Part shown: positions 11,610 to 20,789 of the stretch, piece by piece
How the letters are laid out: each line of letters starts with the position of its first letter
How positions within the stretch are numbered: position 1 is the stretch's first letter
DNA from: Acanthochromis polyacanthus
Lineage: Eukaryota > Chordata > Actinopteri > Pomacentridae
Length of the DNA: 64,000 nt
Reading direction: 5' to 3'
NCBI RefSeq assembly: GCF_021347895.1
Contig: NC_067117.1
Location: 38,335,567 to 38,399,566, forward strand
The notes under the pieces: model-generated
Seen by the model: the letters and a program-made list of their open reading frames with translations, nothing else
Told to the model about the DNA's origin: nothing
The model's database searches: none
Position numbers and translations under genes: made by a program

Positions 11610-12026
11610 AAATGTTGTCTTTGACGTTGTTGTCTTTCCATCTCATTTCTGCTTCAAAGTAACCTACACATTTAAGTGGAGTAGTTTGAGCATAAGCATA
11701 AAACCTTTTCTTTGTTGGTCTCAGTTTTGTTCTGGTGGACATTGTTCTTTTATACAAGTTTTCTCCCATGAAGTTTTTACCACTTCCTGTATCTATGATC
11801 ATTTTCAAGCATTGTCCATTTACCTTTACAGTCTCAGTACCTTCTGGATCTATAGCATGTACAAACTCATCTGACTCTGAATCGGAAGATTCCTGCACTA
11901 CTGCTCTCACTGGTTTACTTGACTTTGATTTTTCTTTATTTCTGTCATTACTTCTGTCACTTCTATTTTCTGTTTGTGCTTTCTTTTTCTTCTTAAAACA
12001 CATGCGTGCATAATGTCCGATTTTCT
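11560..12026 (-). pseudogene. Gypsy nucleocapsid end, linker and aspartic protease
   Basis: Minus strand: KIGHYARMCFKKKKK is the second half of the second zinc knuckle, then a charged linker with an SDSESDEF acidic patch, then the protease active site IIDTGSGKNFMG. It continues toward the reverse transcriptase with one frame change near 11600. The first knuckle and start of the second are at 19743 and beyond, separated by the 7.7-kb insertion. Confidence 0.82.
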
Positions 12027-12866
12027 TTTTCTTTTTTGTCTGCAAGTCCGCTCAAAAATGACACCAACCACCCATGGTGTCATTGCTTAAGCTTCATGTG
12101 CAATTTTTTTCTTCTTTGTGACTGTGACCATCACCTGCCCTCATGGCAAATTAACCTATCATGTTTATTTCAAGCTGTTTCCTGCATTATGCCATTAAGG
12201 GCTGTGCACACCCAAGTGAAACATAAAACAAACACAGGACAGACAGAAAGGTGAGTCATAGACAGTGTTCTAAGAGAAAAGGTGCATTTTATTTGTTTGT
12301 GCTCTTTAATTCACACCTTAAAACCATTTACAAATCTAAAACCCTTCACAAACACCTAATACGACAAAATCCCAACTGGATCAATCATGAAGATGTCAGG
12401 AGGCCACAAGAAGGATAGATAAAGCAGAGTGAGATCCACAGACACTAACCCAGCAACCTCCACTGACTCAGCGACCGGAGGAACAAACTCTATTGAGTTT
12501 TGGTAGGTGCCGGTGTGGTGAGTCTGGCATGCATGAAAACCTCCACCAAAAGGAGGGAGCTGTCTCCTCCAGCCCAAGGAGGTCCACACATCCCCCCCGC
12601 AGGAGCCACCAAGCGGAGACCCAGCCCAGGGGCCCGGAGCGACCCCCGCCGACACAGCCAGAGCCCCAAGGCCTGCGCAGCAGAACGGGCCATAGCAGAC
12701 CCCCACGGCGCCCCACCAGCCCACAGCCCCACTTCCCCCACGACCCCCCCCCCCATCCTCCCCCACAACCCGACCCCCCGCCCCCCAGACGACAACCCCC
12801 CCACCGCCACCCACCCACCTACCCCCCCACACACACACCATGCCGCCCCCCCCACATTGTATTGGA
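12027..12866. other. Unclassified GC-rich segment at the L1 3' side
   Basis: The L1 ORF2 frame ends after LQLIQYNV at about 12866 and is replaced by C-rich plus-strand DNA (12590-12850, long runs of CCCC and CACA), preceded by ordinary non-repetitive sequence. It looks like a piece of another dispersed repeat, perhaps a LINE 5' region, or the product of an inverted or chimeric L1 insertion. The proline- or glycine-rich open frames over it are composition artefacts. I see no RNA gene. Confidence 0.4.
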
Positions 12867-12881
12867 TGAGTTGTAAGTTTG

Positions 12882-13591
12882 TGTCACGGGTCTGAGCTGG
12901 TGGACCTGAGCAGAAAACCACACTACCAGGGCTGGCTGAATGCAAGGGGTTTATTATTTGGGGGTGAGAATGGTGGCTAGGTGGGGGGGAAAACCAGGGT
13001 GTAGGAGCGGGGAGTTCCGGGCAGGAGTGGGGGTCCAGGCAGGAGTGGGGGTTCCAGGCAGGAGTGGGGGGTTCCAGGCAGGAGTGGGGGTTCCCGGGCA
13101 GCCGAACTGAACAAAAGCAGGAGAAAACAAGTCAAGAAACACAGCAGAACTTAAAACAGAAAATGCTGAAGGCTAGAGCGCAAACCGAACTGCATGGTTC
13201 TTTGTTCAATACTCTGGCAGGGAGTGGAAGGTTGAGCCGGTCTTTATTGCAGTGGTGAATCGTTAGTGAGATGGTTGTCAGCTGCCCGGGAGACGTGGAG
13301 ATAGTTGATTGCCTGAGTGGAGTCAGCTGGAGAAGCTAGACTCCACTCAGGCACCGAGCTGTAGGGGAAAGACAGGACAGAGGAGCAGATGAAAGATAGG
13401 CAGGCCAGGCAGGGCAGAGGAACAGATGAGACAGGCAGGGCAGAGGAGTGGATGAGGGACAGGCAGGGCAGAGGAGTGGATGAGGGACAGGCAGGGCAGA
13501 GAAAACAGGAGAGGGGGAGAGAAGCAGATGGGAAAAGGGGTATTTGGGGATGTCAGGTGGGAAGGATGGGGGTGAGGAGGGAGCCCTGACA
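12882..13591 (-). repeat. 3' LTR (710 bp), uninterrupted copy
   Basis: Matches 16137-16559 plus 18398-18730. It contains two internal minisatellites: an 18-bp unit based on GGCAGGAGTGGGGGTTCCA (about 13015-13095, four to five copies) and a unit based on GCAGAGGAGTGGATGAGGGA (about 13410-13500). The sister LTR has about nine copies of the first, so the array changed after insertion. Confidence 0.9.
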
Positions 13592-16136
13592 GCACCCCCC
13601 CTCAATGGGCGCCTCCTGGCGCCCTACGGAGCCAGCCGGGGCGAGAACCCACGGCTACCACGGGCAGCCAGGAGCCCCACAGGGAAAACTTGAAGGGCCC
13701 ACAGGGGAAACTTGAAGGGCCCACAGGGGAAACTTGAAGGGCCCACAGGGGAAACTTGACTGGGGCAGGACTGAACTGAGCGGAGCTGAGGGCAGGACCG
13801 GACTGGACTGAGTGAACTGAGAACAGGGCAGGACGGGGACTGGACTGAGTGAACTGAGAACAGGGCAGGACGGGGACTGGACTGAGTGAACTGAGAACAG
13901 GGCAGGACGGGGACTGGACTGAGTGAACTGAGAACAGGGAAGGGCCGGACTGGACTGAGTAAAGGGAAGGGCCGGACTGGACTGAGTAAAGGGAAGGGCC
14001 GGACAGAACTAGCAGGGCAGTAGCTCTGGGGGTCGGCCCGAAGGCTCAACTGGCCGAGGATGGATAGGGCGGAGGGTCCGTTCCGGAGGACGGACCGTGG
14101 GCCGGACTGGCTGGGGATGAGTGGGCCGGAGGGTCCGCTCCGGAGGACGGACCGTGGGCCGGACTGGCTGGGGATGGACAGGACGGAGAGTCCGTTCCGG
14201 TGGGCGGCCCGGAGGCGGTAGAGGCCGAGGCCGGACGGGCCAGAGGGTCCGTTCCGGGGGACGGCCCGAAGGTGGGACAGGTCGAGGCCGGACCGGCCTA
14301 AGGGTCCGCTTCGTGGACCGGACTGGTCGAGGCAGGACAAGCCGGAGGGTCCGTTCTGGGGGACGGCCAGAAGGCGGGACGGGTTGAGATAGGACAGGGC
14401 GGAGGGCACGCTTCAGAGGGAGGCCTGGAGGCGGGACCGGCCGAAGCTGGACTCGCCGGAGGGACCTCCTCTGAGGACGGCCTGGGGGCCGGACAGACAT
14501 GCGGGGCCGCTCCGGCGGACGGCCCGGGGGCCGGACAGACAGGCGGGGCCGCTCCGGCGGACGGCTCCGAGGCCGGACAGACAGGAGGGGCCGCTCCGGC
14601 GGACGGCCCGGGGACCGGGCAGACTGGCGGGGCCGCTCCGGCGGACGGCCCGGGGGCCGGACAGGGCAGAGGGACCGCTCCGGCGGACGGCTCCGGGGGC
14701 CGGACAGGGCAGAGGGGCCGCTCCGGCGGACGGCTCCGGGGGCCGGACAGGGCAGAGGGGCCGCTCCGGCGGACGGCCCGGGGGCCGGACAGGGCAGAGG
14801 GGCCGCTCCGGCGGACGGCTCCGGGGGCGGCGCAGGATCCAGGGGCCCCTCCGGGGGCGGCGCAGGTTCCAGGGGCCCCTCCGGGGGCGGCGCAGGATCC
14901 AGGGGCCCCTCCGGGGGCGGCGCAGGATGGGAGGCGCAAAGCCTCTTCCTGGACTCGGGGAAGACCTTAATCCCTTTTAAGGTTGCCGAGGTTCCAAGGA
15001 GCGGAGGCGGGGCGTCGACGGCCTCCTCAGGGAGCGGAGGCGGGGCGTCGACGGCCTCCTCGGGAACTGGGGGCGGGGCGTCGTCGACCTCCGCGGGAAC
15101 TGGGGGCGGAGCGTCGTCGACCTCCGCGGGAACTGGGGGCGGAGCGTCGTCGACCTCCGCGGGAACTGGGGGCGGAGCCGGGAGCCCCTCCGGGGGCGGA
15201 GCCGGGAGCCCCTCCGGGGGCGGAGCCGGGAGCCCGGGACTGGAGCCCCTCCGGGGGCGGAGCAGGAGCCCGGGACTGGAGCCCCTCCGGGGGCGGAGCA
15301 GGAGCCCGGGACTGGAGCCCCTGCGGGGCGGAGCAGGGTCCAGGGGCGGGTCTGGAGGGGAGGCCTTAAGCCTTTCGACGGCAGCCGAAGTCCTGGGGGC
15401 CGGAGGCGGTGCGTCGACCACCGCGGGAACAGGAGGCGGTGCGTCGACCACCGCGGGAACAGGAGGCGGTGCGTCGACCACCGCGGGAACAGGAGGCGGG
15501 TGGCTGCCATGGGGAAGTGTGATGGAGCTGTCCAGGAAGTCCAGAATCTCTTTGGGTAGGCGGCAGGTTAGCTCAGGCCTCTGGGCTGCTAACCTGCGCG
15601 CCAGGACTATCGTGCTCTCCTTGCCAGACTCCTTCCACTCCCACCAGAGGTCGCTTAAGGCATAAAAGAAAACACTGTTCTCTTTGCATGAAAAGAAGAA
15701 AACATAGGACGCACCTACATCCTGGGTCGGCACCTGGCTCGGGGGTACCGAGGACTGGGTCGGGGTCCGGTTCTGGGGAGCAGAGGTCGGGGTCCGGTTC
15801 TGGGGAGCAGAGGTCGGGGTCCGGTTCTGGGGAGCAGAGGTCAGAAAGATGGCTCCCGTGTGGACTGGAGACGGAGGGCCGGAGTGCGGTCTCGCTGAGG
15901 CAGAACCCAGGGAACCATGGTGCCTCTTGGACGGCAGTTTTACTGCCCAACGGGTTCCCCAGAAGGGAGAGGAGGAATCATGCATTGACATGGTGGCTGG
16001 GAAAGGACTGACGGTGACCAGACGAGGAGCAGAGCAAAGGGATTCCAACTACAGGGACGGCGAGGGCTGTGAAGGGGAGAGGATGGGTCCAACCCCGGTA
16101 GTGGGCTGTCTGGGTCCGTTTGTGGCCAGAGTATTC
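13592..16136 (-). repeat. Interior of the LTR element: mosaic of GC-rich tandem arrays
   Basis: Successive short tandem arrays fill the interior: about 24 bp (four copies, 13680-13760), about 42 bp (13790-13940), about 60 bp units built on CCGGAGGGTCCG (14040-14380) and on GGGGCCGCTCCGGCGGACGG (14500-14830), 33 bp (14820-14930), units with GCGTCGTCGACC (15000-15180), 30 bp (15400-15500) and 27 bp (15770-15845). Units are mostly multiples of three, which keeps frames open on both strands. Confidence 0.85.
14009..16048 (-). CDS. Proline-rich repeat ORF of the LTR element, 679 codons
   Basis: One uninterrupted minus-strand frame. About residues 1-165 are less repetitive and include a TSAPQNRTP repeat and a unique block with DLWWEWKESGKESTIVLARR and LPKEILDFLDSSI; the rest is Pro/Ala/Arg-rich tandem repeat (PPPVPAEVDDA, APPPEGPLDP, RPPERTLRPV). 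There is no zinc knuckle, active-site motif or membrane segment. The start is the first ATG after the 5' LTR and putative primer-site region. It may be a degenerate gag replaced by repeats or a chance frame kept open by triplet-multiple repeat units. A 388-codon frame is open on the other strand for the same reason, so coding status is uncertain. Confidence 0.35.
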   Translation of the reverse strand: MESLCSAPRLVTVSPFPATMSMHDSSSPFWGTRWAVKLPSKRHHGSLGSASARPHSGPPSPVHTGAIFLTSAPQNRTPTSAPQNRTPTSAPQNRTPTQSSVPPSQVPTQDVGASYVFFFSCKENSVFFYALSDLWWEWKESGKESTIVLARRLAAQRPELTCRLPKEILDFLDSSITLPHGSHPPPVPAVVDAPPPVPAVVDAPPPVPAVVDAPPPAPRTSAAVERLKASPPDPPLDPAPPRRGSSPGLLLRPRRGSSPGLLLRPRRGSSPGLPAPPPEGLPAPPPEGLPAPPPVPAEVDDAPPPVPAEVDDAPPPVPAEVDDAPPPVPEEAVDAPPPLPEEAVDAPPPLLGTSATLKGIKVFPESRKRLCASHPAPPPEGPLDPAPPPEGPLEPAPPPEGPLDPAPPPEPSAGAAPLPCPAPGPSAGAAPLPCPAPGAVRRSGPSALSGPRSRPPERSLCPVRPPGRPPERPRQSARSPGRPPERPLLSVRPRSRPPERPRLSVRPPGRPPERPRMSVRPPGRPQRRSLRRVQLRPVPPPGLPLKRALRPVLSQPVPPSGRPPERTLRLVLPRPVRSTKRTLRPVRPRPVPPSGRPPERTLWPVRPRPLPPPGRPPERTLRPVHPQPVRPTVRPPERTLRPTHPQPVRPTVRPPERTLRPIHPRPVEPSGRPPELLPC

Positions 16137-16865
16137 TGTCACGGGTCTGAGCTGGTGGACCTGAGCAGAAAACCACACTACCAGGGCTGGCTGAATGCAA
16201 GGGGTTTATTATTTGGGGGTGAGAATGGTGGCTAGGTGGGGGGGAAAACCAGGGTGTAGGAGCGGGGAGTTCCGGGCAGGAGTGGGGGTCCAGGCAGGAG
16301 TGGGGGTTCCAGGCAGGAGTGGGGGTTCCAGGCAGGAGTGGGGGTTCCAGGCAGGAGTGGGGGTTCAGGCAGGAGTGGGGGTTCCAGGCAGGAGTGGGGG
16401 TTCCAGGCAGGAGTGGGGGTTCCCGGGCAGCCGAACTGAACAAAAGCAGGAGAAAACAAGTCAAGAAACACAGCAGAACTTAAAACAGAAAATGCTGAAG
16501 GCTAGAGCGCAAACCGAACTGCATGGTTCTTTGTTCAATACTCTGGCAGGGAGTGGAAGTAGTGATGGTCCTCTGATACCCGAGGCTTCAACACATGCGC
16601 GGTAGCTCATGAAGCAATCCTATCGAGCCACTGTGCCGACGCTTGATTTGGTCATGTGACTCGTGACGTTTGAATCACGTCAGTGACGTTTGAAGCGCTC
16701 AACTGCTTCGAATCACCTGATTGGTTCGGTTTGTTTTGTGAATCACTCGGCGGGATTGAGTGTGTTCCGGGATAGGAGATCCCAGAGTGTCGTTTATTTG
16801 ACTGACTTTCCGCAGAGTAGGTTGGTTTTGTTGCTGCCGTTCGTTGCTTTGACAGTTAGTAGTGT

Positions 16866-16894
16866 ATAGATAGATAGATAGATAGATAGATAGA
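16866..16894 (+). repeat. (TAGA)n microsatellite
   Basis: About seven TAGA units in the hAT interior. Confidence 0.9.
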
Positions 16895-17129
16895 TCTGCA
16901 GCAGGAGCCAATCAGGAAAAGGTCCTGTGTATGGCATAATTTCCATTTGCTGCCTGATATCAAGGTAACTACGACTGTTAAAAAAACGAAAAGAGTGGAA
17001 AGAAGATCTAAAGGTGGCCATAACATCAGAGGACTGGGAACTGATTTGCACCAAAGCCCACACTCAATCAATCAATACCTGATTTAAATTGCTATAATAC
17101 AAATGGTTGTTGAGAACATATACTACACC

Positions 17130-17881
17130 ACTTAAATTAAATTAACAGCAACATCCCAGATTTATGTGTTAAATGTAATGAGGCAAACGGAACTTTATAC
17201 CATTGTATGTGGGATTGCCCAAAGGTTAAAAAAATTCTGGGGGAAGACTTAACAAACAATAGAGAATATTATTTCTAAAAATATTACAATGAACCCTGCT
17301 CACTTTATTTTGGGACTTTATCCAAGGTGACATAAGTACACCAAGAGTGAGCGTATAATAATAGATTCAAGCCTCCTGCATTCAAAAACATTACATTACA
17401 ACATTTTTTTGGAAAAAACTTGCATACCAAGATTAGTAGACTGGGTGAGGCAGATGTTAATAACCTTTCCTCTAGAAAGAGTGACACATGTACGAAAAGG
17501 GAGACAGGATTTGTTTGAGAAAGCGTGGGGACCCTTTATTGCTTTTTTGAAATCCATGAATTTAACAGATGAAAGTGATGAGGTGGAATGAACAGTTGTG
17601 ATGTAAACCTCGTGGAACTGCCAGAATGAGAGGAATGACAGGATTACCTGCTGTTCTGTATAAACTACTGTATTTATGCATTTGCATGTATGAGAACATG
17701 TTTATTTCATTTCCCCCCCCATCTTTTTCTCTTCATTTCCTTATTTTATGAGGATCTGTTTAACGTGCAAGTACCACATTATGGTTAAAAATATTTGCAT
17801 AACTGAGTAAGTCTTGTAAGGTATACTGCAATGCATATATGTACCTGCATACAAAAACTGTTAATACATTGTTAAAAAAAA
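17130..17881 (+). pseudogene. L1 ORF2 C-terminal and 3' UTR fragment inside the hAT
   Basis: The plus strand reads DLCVKCNEANGTLYHCMWDC (zinc-knuckle-like L1 C-terminus), then a broken frame to RLVDWVRQMLITFPLERVTH and GPFIAFLKSMNLTDESDEVE with a stop near 17591. A non-coding tail ends in A8 (17873-17881). The 3' end is complete and the 5' end truncated, as for a LINE insertion, but I did not find a clear TSD. Confidence 0.7.
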
Positions 17882-18735
17882 TCATATCCAGTTACACAAG
17901 CACACCCTCTTTACCAATTAACCCAAGACATACTTTGCCAAAATCCATAATATAATCTGTATTTGCACCAGCCTCATGTGAAAATTGCATCAGTCTGTAC
18001 TTATAGAGCACATCTCATGAATGTAGCAGCACCGTTTAAATGTTTCATAACACAGAATATCAGTGAAGAGTATATAGGGTTACAGACAGACATGGCAGAT
18101 AAGAAACAGGCTCTTCAGTAGTTATTGTCATTATTATTGCTGGTAATATTATTATTATTGTAGCCACTAGAACAGATACAATCATCTAATGTAGTGAAAC
18201 AGGAATGTGCATGGCGAATCAAATCCAAAACAATCCATGAACCAATCAGAAACATGAATCAATTGCACTTCATTTTATTGACCACTAGATGTCCTACTCG
18301 AGCACTGAGTGTCAGTGAAGCCTCGAGTAATGAAGCAGGTATTGGATAAAGTGTTGAAGCTTCATCAAAGCCTCGATCTCCCATCACTAAGTGGAAGGTT
18401 GAGCCGGTCTTTATTGCAGTGGTGAGTCGTTAGTGAGATGGTTGTCAGCTGCCCGGGAGACGTGGAGATAGTTGATTGCCTGAGTGGAGTCAGCTGGAGA
18501 AGCTAGACTCCACTCAGGCACCGAGCTGTAGGGGAAAGACAGGACAGAGGAGCAGATGAAAGATAGGCAGGCCAGGCAGGGCAGAGGAACAGATGAGACA
18601 GGCAGGGCAGAGGAGTGGATGAGGGACAAGCAGGGCAGAGAAAACAGGAGAGGGGGAGAGAAGCAGATGGGAAAAGGGGTATTTGGGGATGTCAGGTGGG
18701 AAGGATGGGGGTGAGGAGGGAGCCCTGACAGTTTG

Positions 18736-19742
18736 TGTGTTTTGTCATTTTAAATGCATTATCGCAAATTTGAGTCCAGAAGTCTGGTTCCGGAGATATA
18801 GATAAGTCTGACTCCCATTTAGAGATGGGTAAATGTATTGTATCAGTGCTTAAGAGTAACTTATATATTTTAGAGAGGGTTTTAGTTGTTGTCGGAGAAA
18901 GCTTTATGATTGCTTCAGCTAATGCAGGCGGCCGGAGCGTGCTTTGAAGTGTTGGGATTCTTTTCTTAATAATAGTTTTAACTTGTAGATAATGTAAAAA
19001 GTTCCCATTTTTTATTTTGTATTTTTGAAACAAGTTTGTATATGACATGAACGTATTATCTGAAAAGAGGTGGTGGAGATGTGTGATTCCATTCTGCTCC
19101 CAAACAGCTAAATGGAGCGGCTGATTGTTAACCTGAAAATCAGGGTTGTGCCAAATGGGAGAAAACTTACAGGGCTCCAATTTGGAGTTTGTAATTTCTA
19201 ATGCCTTCCACCAAGCGGTCAAGGTGGAGGAAATCATTGGGTTTTTAAAACAGTTATGTCGTTTGATGGATGTTGTAATAAAGAGTATGTCTGAAAGTCT
19301 GATGCTATTGCAATCCTTCTGTTCTAATTCTAACCAACAGTTGGCATCTCCATTAGGTTGTGTCCATAGAATAAGATATTGTAGCTGGTTAGCTAAATAA
19401 TAATGCATAAAATTTGGTGCTTCTAAACCTCCTTCGGATTTACTTTTCTGAAGAGTAGATAGACTGATTTTTGCTTTTTTATTATTCCAGTAGAATTTTG
19501 TGATAGCCGAGTCCAGCGACTGGAACCAGTTGGACGTTGGTTTGAATGGAATCATTCCAAAGAAGTAATTTATTTTTGGTAGGATTTTCATTTTGATAGT
19601 AGCTATTCGTCCCAGAAGAGATATAGGGAGATTGTTCCAGCGCTGTAGGTCATTGGTGATGTTATCCAGTAGTGGGGCAAAATTTAAATGAGTTAATTCA
19701 GATAATTTAGGTGAAATTTTTATGCCTAAGTATTTTAAGTTA
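18736..19742 (-). pseudogene. L1 ORF2 segment (thumb to C-terminal region)
   Basis: The minus-strand frame runs NLKYLGIKISPKL, ILPKINYFFGMIPFKPTSNW, KFYWNNKKAKISLSTLQK, SEGGLEAPNFMHYYLANQ to NAFKMTKHTN at the LTR-element junction, and continues at 12876-12852 as LQLIQYNV. It is open throughout, so this L1 is fairly young. The endonuclease and the catalytic part of the reverse transcriptase are absent because of 5' truncation. Confidence 0.82.
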
Positions 19743-20534
19743 ATAATGTCCGATTTTCTGACAAAACATGCATTTTGCTGTCTTGGCTCCACATTCATCT
19801 GCTGTGTGAGTGTCCATTCCACATCTGTAACACTGGGTGTCGCTGTTGGCTTGCTCTTGGCTGCCTCTCTCTCCTCGCGTTGTTCCAGGCTTCTTTCCGC
19901 GATCATTATGTACACCTCTTCCAGTGAAATGAACCCGGTTCTCTCCGGCTCTGTGACTCTCCGTGAAAAGTTTTGATTCCGTTTGTGCTGCTTCAAAAGC
20001 TCGTGCAGTAGACATTGCTTTTTCCAAACTCAATCCATCTTCCTGCAATAACTTGTCACGAAGCTTCTTCATTGCACATTTTTCCACAATCTGATCACGT
20101 AGCATATCATTCTCCAGGGCACCAAAGTCACATGATTTGGCCAGTTCTCTTAATGCATTCACGAAAGCATCGACCGACTCATCAGGGCCTTGGGCTCTTT
20201 GCCTAAACTTGTGTCTTTCCAACACTACGTTTCTTCGTGGTGTAAAATATGCGTCCAAAGCGGCAACAGTCTGTGCATGTGTCGTTTTATCTCCCGGCAG
20301 ATTAGCAAAAATCCTCTGTGTTGGTGCGCCAATGCAATGTAGCAGTGTAGCTCTCCTCACCAAATCTGGTGCATTTATTGTCCCACTGGCAACTTCGAAA
20401 AAGCCATAAGAGTCCTTCCACAGGTTATATTCCTTGAATAAATCAGATGCTGCTAGGCTCAGCAGACCCGGTGGAGCTAGCTGGGCGTATCTGGCTTCTT
20501 GCGCAGCATGAGCAGCTACATTTTCGTTTGACAT
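19743..20534 (-). pseudogene. Gypsy gag (capsid and first zinc knuckle)
   Basis: Minus-strand frame from the ATG at 20534 ([20 protein letters not shown]). It has a Gypsy-type capsid region ([54 protein letters not shown]) and then knuckle [14 protein letters not shown] (C-x2-C-x4-H-x4-C). The second knuckle starts [10 protein letters not shown] and is cut by the L1 insertion; its remaining residues ARMC are at 12000. The reading frame is open to the insertion. In the family gag forms the particle and binds RNA. Confidence 0.88.
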
Positions 20535-20623
20535 GGCTACCACATGTAACTTTCGTCTTACATTCTTCTTGGCGTTGACTTGAATCCAAATCGTCTTTTC
20601 TTGCCTCTGGGTTCTTGGCAAAT

Positions 20624-20642
20624 TGTCTCCTCGTCGCCAAAA
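20624..20642 (-). promoter_or_regulatory. Gypsy primer binding site
   Basis: On the minus strand, directly after the 5' LTR end, TTTTGGCGACGAGGAGACAA includes TGGCGACGAGG, a form often seen after Gypsy 5' LTRs. The priming tRNA was not identified. Confidence 0.55.
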
Positions 20643-20784
20643 TGTCGTGTTGTGCCAAATAAAACAGTCTTTTAGTTCCATTTAATGTTCTCTTTTATTT
20701 TGTAGATGTTCATGCTTCATGCTTTCTGTTCTGTTCTCTCTGTCTGCGTTCTTGCGATAACTCATTAACATAAACAATACTACA
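20643..20784 (-). repeat. 5' LTR of the Gypsy element (142 bp)
   Basis: Partner of 7569-7698. On the minus strand it carries AATAAA (about 20695) and is followed outward by TSD CTCTG (20785-20789). The 12-bp length difference comes mainly from a small indel near 20680. Confidence 0.9.
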
Positions 20785-20789
20785 CTCTG

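Larger units (their letters stand above)
16560..18389. mobile_element. Non-autonomous hAT transposon (1.83 kb) inside the LTR
   Basis: Ends are TAGTGATGG and CCATCACTA; subterminal blocks GAGGCTT and GCTTCAACAC are repeated in inverse orientation near both ends. An 8-bp TSD AGTGGAAG lies at 16552-16559 and 18390-18397, and the sister LTR shows one copy of it with no insert. No transposase frame is present. The interior includes a TAGA microsatellite and an L1 fragment. Confidence 0.88.
12882..18730 (-). mobile_element. Non-autonomous LTR retrotransposon with proline-rich ORF
   Basis: Two copies of a roughly 700-bp repeat, each TGTCACGGG...GAGCCCTGACA on the plus strand (12882-13591 and 16137-18730, the second interrupted), bound a 2.5-kb interior. 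The flanking TSD is GTTTG (12877-12881, 18731-18735), and removing the element rejoins the host L1 frame (KHTN-LQLIQY). On the minus strand a purine tract (GAGGGGGGGTGC) directly precedes the 3' LTR at 13592, and an AATAAA lies about 65 bp from the LTR end, so the element reads right to left. No gag zinc knuckle, protease or reverse transcriptase is visible inside, so it must depend on another element. Confidence 0.85.
16137..18730 (-). repeat. 5' LTR, interrupted by a hAT element
   Basis: LTR sequence lies at 16137-16559 and 18398-18730, with the hAT between. The uninterrupted sister LTR gives the empty site AGTGGAAGGTTGAG at about 13223. Confidence 0.88.
12027..19742 (-). mobile_element. 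5'-truncated L1 inserted into Gypsy gag, 17-bp TSD
   Basis: The 17-bp direct repeat ATAATGTCCGATTTTCT occurs at 12010-12026 and 19743-19759 and encodes KIGHY of gag twice. The insert begins on the minus strand at 19742 inside an L1 ORF2 (NLKYLGIKISPKL) and ends at 12027 with an A-rich stretch (minus AAAAAAGAAAAAG), as expected for target-primed insertion of a 5'-truncated LINE. The L1 frame is recognisable only from 19742 to 12866; the last 840 bases before the tail are another sequence. A second LTR element sits inside it. Confidence 0.8.
7569..20784 (-). mobile_element. Ty3/Gypsy LTR retrotransposon with nested insertions
   Basis: Both LTRs (7569-7698 and 20643-20784) share a sequence that on the plus strand begins TGTCGTGTTGTG and ends AATACTACA. 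They are flanked by the same 5-bp TSD, CTCTG (7564-7568 and 20785-20789). On the minus strand the order is 5' LTR, primer site, gag, zinc knuckles, protease, reverse transcriptase, RNase H, integrase, purine tract, 3' LTR, which is the Ty3/Gypsy order. The gag and the single-polyprotein layout remind me of the Mag-like group, but the clade is a guess. The element is dead: it has been invaded at 9560-9795, 10098-10663 and 12027-19742, and its integrase 3' half is missing. Confidence 0.88.

Noticed and set aside
12493..12895. Proline- and glycine-rich open frames on both strands
   Set aside because: They overlap in several frames over C/G-rich low-complexity DNA and have no motif; composition explains them.
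14499..15665. 388-codon plus-strand frame
   Set aside because: It is the mirror of the minus-strand repeat ORF; the tandem units are multiples of three, so frames stay open on both strands.
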